From: Pelagihabitans sp963760375
GTDB lineage: Bacteria; Bacteroidota; Bacteroidia; Flavobacteriales; Flavobacteriaceae
Assembly: GCA_963760375.1 (NCBI GenBank)
Contig: CAVXCS010000005.1
Span: 372,001-436,000, forward strand
Direction of reading: 5' to 3'
Length of the DNA: 64,000 nt
Position 1 is the stretch's first letter. Each line of letters begins with the position of its first letter. Of this stretch, positions 28,525-35,525 are shown piece after piece. Under the pieces are notes generated by a model, which was not told the origin of the DNA, searched no databases, and worked only from the letters and a program-made list of their open reading frames with translations. The position numbers were made by a program, and so were the translations under genes.

Positions 28525-29483
28525 TGGAACAAGCAAGAACCAACCCATTTAAATGTCGATCTCCCAAACTATGGGTAGGCTTGGCCATTGTACTTTTTAC
28601 GGTAACCTTTGGTTTAAGGGCTCAACAGGATGCACAGTACACCCAATACATGTATAATACGGTGAGTGTTAATCCGGGATATACCGGATCAAGGGGCCAT
28701 TTGAGTATCGCGGCCCTGCACCGTTCCCAATGGGTGGGCTTGGACGGGGCTCCAAAAACACAAACCCTGAACGTTCATTCACCTATAGGTTATAGAGGGG
28801 TTGGGCTCGGATTTTCAGTTATCAACGATAAGATAGGACCCACTTCGGAGACCAATCTGGATCTTGATTTCTCCTATACCATCTGGACCTCCACCGAGGG
28901 CAGATTGAGTTTTGGACTCAAGGCCAGTGCCAATCTTCTGGACATTCGATTTTCAGAATTGAATCAATTCGCGCCCGATCAAACCCTGCAACAGGATATC
29001 GATAATCGATTTACGCCCAATATCGGTGCTGGGGTTTATTACCATAACGAGCATTTTTATACAGGTTTGTCGGTGCCCCGGTTTTTGGAGACTTCCCATT
29101 TCGAATCGACCTCCCTCTCAACAGCTTCCGAACAATTGAATATTTATTTCATTACAGGTTACGTTTGGGACATCAACAAGTTTGTTAAATTCAAACCGAC
29201 CCTCTTGACCAAAGTGGTGTTCGGGGCTCCGGTCCAGGTAGACCTTTCGGCGAACGTAATGTTGAACGAAAAATTTATCCTGGGCTTGGCCTATCGATGG
29301 GATGCGGCCCTCAGCGCAATGGTTGGCTTTAACGTGTCCAACGAAATATTGATCGGCATGGCCTATGATCGCGAAATCACTGAATTGGGGAACGCCGCGT
29401 TCAACAATGGCTCTTTTGAGGTCATCATGCGTTACGATTTCATCAAAACCAAAGGCAAAGTAAAATCCCCACGATTCTTTTAG
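28524..29483 (+). CDS. Second PorP/SprF family type IX secretion membrane protein
   Basis: Outer-membrane protein of 319 residues, clearly paralogous to the protein at 5506-6462. It has a signal peptide (about 18-33), the hallmark QQDAQYTQYMYNTVSVNPGY, then HRSQWVGLDGAPKTQ, and the C-terminal SPRFF. The start ATG overlaps the last base of the adhesin stop codon (TAATG), which argues for translational coupling. Having one PorP/SprF gene next to each type B adhesin suggests dedicated pairs, as in sprB-sprF, although exchange between the pairs is possible. Confidence 0.93.
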   Translation: MEQARTNPFKCRSPKLWVGLAIVLFTVTFGLRAQQDAQYTQYMYNTVSVNPGYTGSRGHLSIAALHRSQWVGLDGAPKTQTLNVHSPIGYRGVGLGFSVINDKIGPTSETNLDLDFSYTIWTSTEGRLSFGLKASANLLDIRFSELNQFAPDQTLQQDIDNRFTPNIGAGVYYHNEHFYTGLSVPRFLETSHFESTSLSTASEQLNIYFITGYVWDINKFVKFKPTLLTKVVFGAPVQVDLSANVMLNEKFILGLAYRWDAALSAMVGFNVSNEILIGMAYDREITELGNAAFNNGSFEVIMRYDFIKTKGKVKSPRFF

Positions 29484-29575
29484 GCCTGTTCCCTAATAGG
29501 TTCACTCGGTGTTCCGCTGATGGCACTATAGCCAGATTTTATGATTTCCTTACACCACCAGTACTGTAAAGGTGT

Positions 29576-29605
29576 TATTTTTGTAGGGATACTGATTTTA
29601 GTATC
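29576..29605 (+). promoter_or_regulatory. Candidate promoter and 5' hairpin of idi
   Basis: TATTTTTG (29576-29583) matches the -7 consensus. Just downstream, where the transcript would begin, GATACT (29588-29593) and AGTATC (29600-29605) form a perfect 6-bp stem around a 6-base loop. It could stabilise the mRNA 5' end or be an operator. No -33 TTG is visible. Confidence 0.35.
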
Positions 29606-29632
29606 ATTATTGCTACGAAAAAAAGAAATCCT

Positions 29633-30166
29633 TTGAAAGAAGATCACGTTATTCTGGTCAATCCCCAAGATGTTCAAATAGGCACTATGCCCAAAATGGA
29701 AGCGCATGAAAAAGCCCAACTTCATAGGGCCTTTTCTGTTTTTGTCATGAACGACCGAGGCGAGACCATGTTACAGCAGCGCGCAGCGCACAAGTATCAT
29801 TCCCCTTTGCTATGGACCAATACCTGTTGCAGTCATCAGCGGGTGGGCGAAACCAATATTGAGGCGGGCAAAAGACGATTACAGGAAGAAATGGGTTTTG
29901 TGACCGAATTGAAGGAGCTCTTTTCCTTTATCTATAAAGCCCCATTTGATAATGGCTTGACCGAGCACGAGCTCGATCATGTGATGATCGGTTCTTACAA
30001 TGCGGCCCCCAAAATCAATCGGGAGGAAGTGGCCGACTGGAAATGGATGCAACCCAAAGACATCCAAAAAGACATCGTTAAAAATCCCGGTCATTACACC
30101 GTGTGGTTCAAGATCATCTTCGAAAAGTTTTACAATCACCTTATCCTAAACCTATCGAAACCATGA
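29633..30166 (+). CDS. idi: Isopentenyl-diphosphate delta-isomerase, type 1
   Basis: Cytoplasmic enzyme of 177 residues that interconverts isopentenyl and dimethylallyl diphosphate for isoprenoid synthesis (menaquinone, carotenoids, undecaprenol). It is a Nudix-fold protein. Visible features are the catalytic Cys region TNTCCSH (62-68), the Nudix-like segment with RRLQEEMG, and the conserved ELDHVMIG with its metal-binding glutamate. The start is a TTG: no ATG occurs in frame until residue 19, and family members have about 15-20 residues before that point. The stop overlaps the next ATG by four bases (ATGA), so it is coupled to the queD-like gene. Confidence 0.93.
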   Translation: MKEDHVILVNPQDVQIGTMPKMEAHEKAQLHRAFSVFVMNDRGETMLQQRAAHKYHSPLLWTNTCCSHQRVGETNIEAGKRRLQEEMGFVTELKELFSFIYKAPFDNGLTEHELDHVMIGSYNAAPKINREEVADWKWMQPKDIQKDIVKNPGHYTVWFKIIFEKFYNHLILNLSKP

Positions 30167-30570
30167 AGGCAAAAGTCAGCAGAAAGGCGCACTTTAACGC
30201 AGCGCACAGGTTGTATCGGAAAGATTGGAGTTTTGAAGAAAACGATCGTGTTTTCGGCAAATGCAACAATCCGGAATTTCATGGCCATAATTACGAATTG
30301 ATCGTAAGCGTCACCGGCGACATCGATCTCGAAACGGGATTTGTCATCGATGTGAAGGTCTTGAAAGATCTTATCAAAAGTGAAATAGAAGATGCTTTTG
30401 ACCATAAAAACCTGAACGTTCAAGTTCCGGAATTTAAAAACTTGAACCCGACCGCCGAAAATATTGCCATGGTCATCTGGAATAAATTGCGCCCACATGT
30501 CAATTCCGACAATGCTTTGGAGGTGGTGCTATATGAAACCCCGCGGAATTTTGTAACTTTTATTGGTTAA
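30163..30570 (+). CDS. queD: 6-carboxytetrahydropterin synthase / 6-pyruvoyl-tetrahydropterin synthase family protein
   Basis: T-fold enzyme of 135 residues. Zinc ligands H15 (FNAAHR), H40 and H42 (FHGHNYE) and the catalytic cysteine C34 (GKCNNPE) are all present. In most bacteria the family makes 6-carboxytetrahydropterin for queuosine, while some members make 6-pyruvoyl-tetrahydropterin; sequence alone does not settle which, so the symbol is tentative. The ATG at 30163 was chosen because it starts the conserved KVSRKAHFNAAHR region and forms an ATGA overlap with idi. The peroxiredoxin gene follows after two bases. Confidence 0.88.
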   Translation: MKAKVSRKAHFNAAHRLYRKDWSFEENDRVFGKCNNPEFHGHNYELIVSVTGDIDLETGFVIDVKVLKDLIKSEIEDAFDHKNLNVQVPEFKNLNPTAENIAMVIWNKLRPHVNSDNALEVVLYETPRNFVTFIG

Positions 30571-30572
30571 CC

Positions 30573-31037
30573 ATGGGTTTAAAAATAGGGGATAGGATAC
30601 CGCATTTTGAACTCAAAGACCAATTTGGCCAGCTGTTCAAAAGTGCAGACCATGTGGGCAAAAAGCCTTTGGTGATTTATTTTTATCCCAAAGACCATAC
30701 CCCTGGATGCACCAAGGAAGCCTGTCAATTCAAGGACAGCTATGAGGAATTCACCGATCTTGGGGCGGAAGTCATCGGAATTAGCGCCGATTCGGAGCAA
30801 TCGCACCGTAGTTTTGCCTCAAAGTATGATTTGCCCTTTATTCTGCTCGCCGACACACAAAAAAAGGTAAGGCGTATGTTCAAGGTAGAAAATAGTCTGT
30901 TGGTCCTCCCGGGAAGGGAAACCTATGTGGTGGATGGCGAAGGAAAAATAGTCATGGTTTTTAACAGTGTAAATGCCGGAGAACATATGAAAAAGGCCCT
31001 TTTGGCATTAAAAGCGCTTATAAAAAGCCTACGGTAA
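30573..31037 (+). CDS. bcp: Thioredoxin-dependent peroxiredoxin, Bcp/PrxQ type
   Basis: Cytoplasmic thiol peroxidase of 154 residues that reduces hydroperoxides with electrons from thioredoxin. The motif PKDHTPGCTKEACQF has the peroxidatic Cys at 46 and the resolving Cys five residues on at 51, the arrangement of the Bcp/PrxQ class. The active-site threonine and proline precede C46, and the conserved arginine lies in PGRETYVV. The length is normal for the family. It starts two bases after the queD-like stop, so it is in the same operon. Confidence 0.93.
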   Translation: MGLKIGDRIPHFELKDQFGQLFKSADHVGKKPLVIYFYPKDHTPGCTKEACQFKDSYEEFTDLGAEVIGISADSEQSHRSFASKYDLPFILLADTQKKVRRMFKVENSLLVLPGRETYVVDGEGKIVMVFNSVNAGEHMKKALLALKALIKSLR

Positions 31038-31068
31038 ATTCGAAATTTTAATATTATACCACGACCCG

Positions 31069-32037
31069 ATGGCACTTTATCCTTTCAAATTCGAACCTAT
31101 TTTAAAAGAACGGCTTTGGGGCGGCACCAAATTAAAAACGGTACTCGGCAAGCCCATAGCAAGTGATATCACAGGGGAAAGTTGGGAATTATCGGGCGTT
31201 TCGGGAGATGTTTCAGTGATATCCAACGGTCCGTTGGCCGGCACTTCATTGGGGCAATTGATAGACACAAATGCCGAAGCCCTTTTGGGCAAAGGGGTGG
31301 TAGCGCGCTTCGGAAAAGAATTTCCCATATTGATCAAGTTCATCGATGCCAAACAAGACCTTTCGATACAATTGCATCCGAACGATGCGCTCGCAAAAAA
31401 AAGGCACGATTCGTTTGGCAAAACAGAGATGTGGTACATCATGGACGCCGATCCCGGCGCAAAACTGATCGTAGGTTTCAATAAAGATGTTGCCAAAGAG
31501 GAATATTCGTTGCATTTGCAAGACGACAGGCTTCCCGAATTATTGAATTACGAACAGGTGAAACCGGGCGATACCTTTTTTATCAATACAGGGAAAATAC
31601 ATGCCATCGGAGCAGGAGTGCTTTTGGCCGAAATACAACAGACTTCGGACGTCACCTATCGGGTATTTGATTTTAATCGCAAAGACAAACTGGGCAACCT
31701 CCGGGAGTTGCACACCGAACTGGCCATGGATGCGATCGATTATGAAAAAAAGGACGATTTTAAAGTGAATTATGAAGACCGGCCCGATAAGGTGAACGCC
31801 ATGGTAGCATGTCCATATTTCAAGACCAATTTCATGTATCTGACCCAAGATTTCGAACAAACGCTATCGCAGAGGGATTCCTTCACCATTTATATGTGCG
31901 TGGAAGGCAGGGCGTCGATAGCCAATGAACACGGGTCGGTGACCCTTATAAAAGGGGAAACCACCTTAATCCCCGCGAGTTCAAAGCAGGTGCATATTAA
32001 AACAACCGGGGCCAGGTTATTGGACGTCAGTATTTGA
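31069..32037 (+). CDS. manA: Mannose-6-phosphate isomerase, class I
   Basis: Zinc enzyme of 322 residues that interconverts mannose 6-phosphate and fructose 6-phosphate, feeding GDP-sugar synthesis and mannose use. The cupin metal-binding residues are in SIQLHPND (Gln and His), GKTEMWYIM (Glu) and NTGKIHAIG (His). The shorter length (about 320 residues) is that of the Bacillus/Bacteroidota form rather than the 390-residue enterobacterial form. It lies 31 bases after the peroxiredoxin gene and may share its transcript. A hairpin terminator follows. Confidence 0.93.
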   Translation: MALYPFKFEPILKERLWGGTKLKTVLGKPIASDITGESWELSGVSGDVSVISNGPLAGTSLGQLIDTNAEALLGKGVVARFGKEFPILIKFIDAKQDLSIQLHPNDALAKKRHDSFGKTEMWYIMDADPGAKLIVGFNKDVAKEEYSLHLQDDRLPELLNYEQVKPGDTFFINTGKIHAIGAGVLLAEIQQTSDVTYRVFDFNRKDKLGNLRELHTELAMDAIDYEKKDDFKVNYEDRPDKVNAMVACPYFKTNFMYLTQDFEQTLSQRDSFTIYMCVEGRASIANEHGSVTLIKGETTLIPASSKQVHIKTTGARLLDVSI

Positions 32038-32038
32038 G

Positions 32039-32072
32039 CAACACGCCACATAACTTAAGGGTGTTGTTTTTT
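32039..32072 (+). terminator. Terminator of the idi-manA operon
   Basis: CAACAC (32039-32044) pairs with GTGTTG (32061-32066), with extra pairing of CC and GG inside, followed by six T. Confidence 0.75.
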
Positions 32073-32096
32073 CTTCCCCATTTGTTTACAAAAGCC

Positions 32097-32104
32097 TACT
32101 TTTG
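32097..32104 (+). promoter_or_regulatory. Candidate -7 promoter box of the 89-residue protein gene
   Basis: TACTTTTG matches TAnnTTTG, 17 bases before the ATG. A TTTG lies at 32081-32084, but only 12 bases away, shorter than the usual -33 spacing. Confidence 0.45.
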
Positions 32105-32121
32105 CAAAAAAAATATTCACA

Positions 32122-32391
32122 ATGGCAAGTATAAAGGATTTAAAAAAGGAAGTGAACAATGTATTGGGCGATTTGATCGAGGCAGTTTATATCGTTGATG
32201 CCGCGAACGGTACGAATAACTCGAAAGAGGGTGCGAAAATTATCGACAGTGCCATTGAGACCTTTGATGATCTGATCGTAAAAATCAACGACAAAAAAGT
32301 AGAAAACAAACAAAAGCATTTCAAGGCGGTACGTGCCGAATTGGAAACCAAGGCCCATAAGCTTGTGGAACAAATCAACAAATTGGGATAA
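32122..32391 (+). CDS. Small conserved protein of unknown function
   Basis: An 89-residue, highly charged, alpha-helical protein (lysine-rich, many KDLKKEV, NDKKVENKQKHF and LETKAHKLVEQ stretches) without signal peptide or membrane segment. It resembles a small protein that I recall as widespread in Flavobacteriia and that has no assigned function. The pattern suggests a helical-bundle cytoplasmic protein, perhaps nucleic-acid binding, but nothing proves this. It has its own -7 box (TACTTTTG, 32097-32104) and its own terminator, so it is probably an independently and perhaps strongly expressed unit. Confidence 0.75.
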   Translation: MASIKDLKKEVNNVLGDLIEAVYIVDAANGTNNSKEGAKIIDSAIETFDDLIVKINDKKVENKQKHFKAVRAELETKAHKLVEQINKLG

Positions 32392-32412
32392 TTCCTAAAA
32401 ATTATATGCTCG

Positions 32413-32445
32413 ATGCCCTGGTCTACCTACCTGGGCATTTTTTTT
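32413..32445 (+). terminator. Terminator of the 89-residue protein gene
   Basis: ATGCCC (32413-32418) pairs with GGGCAT (32433-32438), extended by two further G-C pairs across one mismatch, and runs into eight T. It has no U tract on the minus strand, so it serves the + gene only. Confidence 0.8.
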
Positions 32446-32450
32446 GTGAT

Positions 32451-33146
32451 CTATTGTGCCAGAAGCGCTTTTAAAGCCTTGCCGTATTTTGAACCGGCCA
32501 CTTCCGGGCTGAGAGATTTGTTTATGGAATCGAGATAGATTCGGTTCGCATCGGGCACTTCATACAGCGCAATATATGGCGCAATGTATGAATCGGTGTT
32601 GTTAAGGGCAAAATTAAGGGCGTAGGCATAGCCGCGCTGCACGTTTTTGCCGCTTACCCTTGCAATCGAATCGAACTGCACGGAATCCAAAGGTTTTTCA
32701 GGATTCGCGGCGCTTTGCAGCAAGGCCATGTTCCTCAGGTTGATGCTTGACATTACTTTTTGGTACTCCTCCAATTTTTTTTGGGTTTCCGAACCCTCGA
32801 TCTTGGCATTGGTATCGAAGGTATTCCAATTGGTAATGATCGAAATATTGCCAGGTTCAGCGAAAAACGTGATCCTATCGTTGACGTCGTTATTGTCTTT
32901 TTTGTTCAAGTACAGATAAAAAATTTCCGGACTTTCCAATTCGGTCTTGAAAGTGAAGTTGCCATCCCCGGATATCGGAAGGGAATCAATCGTAACCAAA
33001 ACCGAATCGGCAATGTGCTGCAGGTAAAGGGTCCCTTTTTTAAGCCCCTTTATATTTCCGGTCAGATTCATTGTATTCTTGGTATCGCCCTTTTCACAAG
33101 ATAAAAAGAGGGCAATGGTCAAAACTGCTAATAAGATCTTCTTCAT
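32451..33146 (-). CDS. DUF4369 domain lipoprotein
   Basis: 231-residue lipoprotein with a type II signal peptide (MKKILLAVLTIALFLSCEKG, lipobox LFLSC with C17). The following domain (NLTGNIKGLKKGTLYLQ...) is DUF4369, which normally forms the N-terminal part of TlpA/ResA-like thiol-disulfide proteins in Bacteroidota. Here the protein ends after a helical region and has no CxxC thioredoxin domain, so it cannot be a disulfide reductase by itself. Its role is unknown. It lies downstream of the DUF819 gene on the same strand, separated by 144 bases. Confidence 0.88.
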   Translation of the reverse strand: MKKILLAVLTIALFLSCEKGDTKNTMNLTGNIKGLKKGTLYLQHIADSVLVTIDSLPISGDGNFTFKTELESPEIFYLYLNKKDNNDVNDRITFFAEPGNISIITNWNTFDTNAKIEGSETQKKLEEYQKVMSSINLRNMALLQSAANPEKPLDSVQFDSIARVSGKNVQRGYAYALNFALNNTDSYIAPYIALYEVPDANRIYLDSINKSLSPEVAGSKYGKALKALLAQ

Positions 33147-33290
33147 CGTACTTTGTTTCTAATTGGTTTTGAAATGGCGCAATTTAGACAATCTTCATGT
33201 CCGGTGCTGCGGCAAATGGCCACAAAAATAAGGGAACAAAAACTGTCCATGGAAAGTCGCGCGGTAAATATCACTAAACTTTATCGAATC

Positions 33291-34607
33291 CTAAACTTTT
33301 GAAGCAATTTCCATAAGATAGGCGCAAAGTAGGGCACCTCCAGTACCCACTACATAGCCCAAAACGGCCAGCAATACCCCAACCGAGGTCAGGGAAGGAT
33401 GAAATTCGGCCGCTACCACAGGGGCCGAGGCGGCACCGCCCACATTGGCCTGGCTTCCCACCGCGAGGAAGAAATAGGGCGCTTTGATCAGTTTGGCTAC
33501 CAAGATGAGGAGGGCTCCGTGAATGGCGATCCAAATAAACCCGATCGCGATCAAGCCGGGATTTTCGAGAACCTGGTTCAGATCCATTTTCATCCCAATG
33601 GTCGCCACGAGAATATAGATAAAAACACCCCCTATTTTGCTCGCTCCGGTACCCTCATAATTTTTTGCCTTGGTAAAGGAAAGGCCGATACCCGCCATCG
33701 TGGCCAGGACCACCATCCAAAAAAATCCGGACCCCAAAAAACTCAAAAAACTCTTGGGGTCCCGAACACTGTCGAAGTTTCCGGTCAGGTATTCGCTGAG
33801 CAGGTCGCCGAAGAAATGGGCCGCCCCCACCGAAGTAAAGGCCAGAAAGAGCATCATCATATAGTCGTTCAGGGTAGGCACTTTGGTGATGCGGGCCGTA
33901 AATTCAATGACTTTATGCTTTAGCGTTTCAATATCGGTGGTATCGGCTTTGAGCCAGCGGTCTATTTGTTTGCTTCGGCCTACCCCGAGCAATATGACCG
34001 CCATCCATATATTCGCCACGACAATGTCTACAAGCACCATCGCACCATATTTCTCCGGGGTGTATTTGAAAATTTCGAACATGGCCGCTTGGTTGGCACC
34101 GCCCCCGATCCAGCTGCCCGCTATGGTGGAAAGTCCCCGCCAAATGGCATCAAAATCATTGCCGCCTACGGTATCTGGAGAAAATATGGAAACGATCAAG
34201 ATGGCAATGGGGCCGCCTATGATGATTCCAGCGGAGCCTGTCAGGAACATGATCAGTGCTTTTGCCCCTAAATTGGCGATGGCCTTCAAATCGATGCTCA
34301 AAGTCATCAATACCAAGGCGGCGGGCAACAAATAGCGGCTGCTGACAAAATATAGGTTTGATTCGTGCTCCACCACCTCGCCCACACTGTTTAGGGTCTC
34401 CCATTTTTCGGCGACTATGCCCAGGGATGCCAATATACCCGGTAACAGATAGCACATTAATACGGCGGGCACGATACCATAGAACTTGCTCCAAAATCCG
34501 CTGATGCGGGATGAGGTATAAAAAATAAAGCCAAGGCATAAGGTCAAAACACCAAAAACGACAACGTCATTGGTGATCAGGGGTTCTGCTAATAAGGTAT
34601 CGGACAT
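33291..34607 (-). CDS. DUF819 family membrane protein
   Basis: Integral membrane protein of 438 residues with about ten or more hydrophobic segments. Conserved glycine-rich motifs are LTGSAGIIIGGPIA and STIAGSWIGGGANQAAM, and the end reads ANVGGAASAPVVAAEFHPSL. These are the signature of the DUF819 (YjcL-like) family, distantly related to sodium-coupled transporters with inverted repeats. The substrate is unknown. The frameshifted HAD phosphatase gene lies 31 bases upstream on the same strand, suggesting one transcript. Confidence 0.9.
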   Translation of the reverse strand: MSDTLLAEPLITNDVVVFGVLTLCLGFIFYTSSRISGFWSKFYGIVPAVLMCYLLPGILASLGIVAEKWETLNSVGEVVEHESNLYFVSSRYLLPAALVLMTLSIDLKAIANLGAKALIMFLTGSAGIIIGGPIAILIVSIFSPDTVGGNDFDAIWRGLSTIAGSWIGGGANQAAMFEIFKYTPEKYGAMVLVDIVVANIWMAVILLGVGRSKQIDRWLKADTTDIETLKHKVIEFTARITKVPTLNDYMMMLFLAFTSVGAAHFFGDLLSEYLTGNFDSVRDPKSFLSFLGSGFFWMVVLATMAGIGLSFTKAKNYEGTGASKIGGVFIYILVATIGMKMDLNQVLENPGLIAIGFIWIAIHGALLILVAKLIKAPYFFLAVGSQANVGGAASAPVVAAEFHPSLTSVGVLLAVLGYVVGTGGALLCAYLMEIASKV

Positions 34608-34638
34608 TTAGATAATTTGGCCAAAGTTCCAAATATAA

Positions 34639-35109
34639 TCAAATAAGTAGATGTTGCTTGATGAAGTAGGCCACGCCGTCTTCGGTGTTTTTGAGGGTAA
34701 CATGGTTGGCGATGGCTTTCACTTCCGCTCTGGCGTTGGCCACCGCGATGCCCATTCCCACCTTTTGTAACATTTCCATATCGTTATAATTGTCTCCAAA
34801 GGCAATTACCTCCTCAAGGGAGTCCCCAATACCCAAAATTTGTTCTATGGCCGATAGTTTGGACACCCCGATGGGTGATATCTCGATCAAACTGTCATTC
34901 GATCGATAGAGGTTCAATTGGGTTCCGTAATGCGCGATGAGTTGGGGGAATATTTTGTCTGCAGATGATTTGGTGCCCATCAACATGATTTTGTGCGCGC
35001 CGATTTTTCGCCGGTCCCAATCGGTAATGGTATGTTCGGTCTGCTTGAACACAGGGGTTGCCTTGGTGTATAAGATTTCTTTCCGAACCCGCTCCGAATC
35101 TTGGGGCAC
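34639..35109 (-). CDS. Cof-type HAD family hydrolase, C-terminal part (frameshifted)
   Basis: 156 residues with the HAD motif III/IV region IAFGDNYNDMEML and a cap domain of the Cof/sugar-phosphatase type. The apparent GTG start (MPQDSER) is internal: the same frame is open upstream and encodes FTLAKELE...GLYHKDEWYV. This joins the fragment at 35123-35443 if one base is restored near 35175. Together the two parts would make a normal Cof-type phosphatase of about 268 residues acting on small phosphorylated metabolites. Confidence 0.8.
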   Translation of the reverse strand: MPQDSERVRKEILYTKATPVFKQTEHTITDWDRRKIGAHKIMLMGTKSSADKIFPQLIAHYGTQLNLYRSNDSLIEISPIGVSKLSAIEQILGIGDSLEEVIAFGDNYNDMEMLQKVGMGIAVANARAEVKAIANHVTLKNTEDGVAYFIKQHLLI

Positions 35110-35122
35110 GTACCATTCGTCT

Positions 35123-35443
35123 TTATGGTACAGGCCCAGATGTATCTCCAGTTCTTTTGCCAGGGTAAAAATGCCAGATAACCAAATCGAGATGGATTTC
35201 AGTAGAGGCCAATGCCTTGTTGTCCTGTAGAATATAGGCTCCGTTATAGCAGATCATGGGTTCCCGAAGCAGCCCCAATCGCTGTTGTAGGTACACCATG
35301 GACTTAGGCATACGGGCCGAGACCAGTATCACTTTTATGCGGCCCTTGATCCTGTTGATTTCATCAACGGTAAATTCGGATACATCGCTTTTGGTCGAGA
35401 GAAGGGTGCCATCGAGGTCGGTGCAGAGCATTTTGTAATTCAT
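35123..35443 (-). CDS. Cof-type HAD family hydrolase, N-terminal part (frameshifted)
   Basis: The N-terminal fragment contains HAD motif I (CTDLDGTLL, with both catalytic aspartates) and motif II (VILVSAR). After EIHLDLVI the frame changes to an unrelated tail (WHFYPGKRTGD...) and stops at 35123. In the other frame the expected continuation (GIFTLAKELE) is present, so a single base is missing at about 35174-35176. As it stands the fragment lacks motif IV and would be inactive. Confidence 0.8.
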   Translation of the reverse strand: MNYKMLCTDLDGTLLSTKSDVSEFTVDEINRIKGRIKVILVSARMPKSMVYLQQRLGLLREPMICYNGAYILQDNKALASTEIHLDLVIWHFYPGKRTGDTSGPVP

Positions 35444-35525
35444 GGACGGGATCGTTTACAGCATGGAAATCGAAGTTTAGACTAAAAATCGTGTGTATCT
35501 ATTTAAAAATTCTCTTTGCCCAGTG

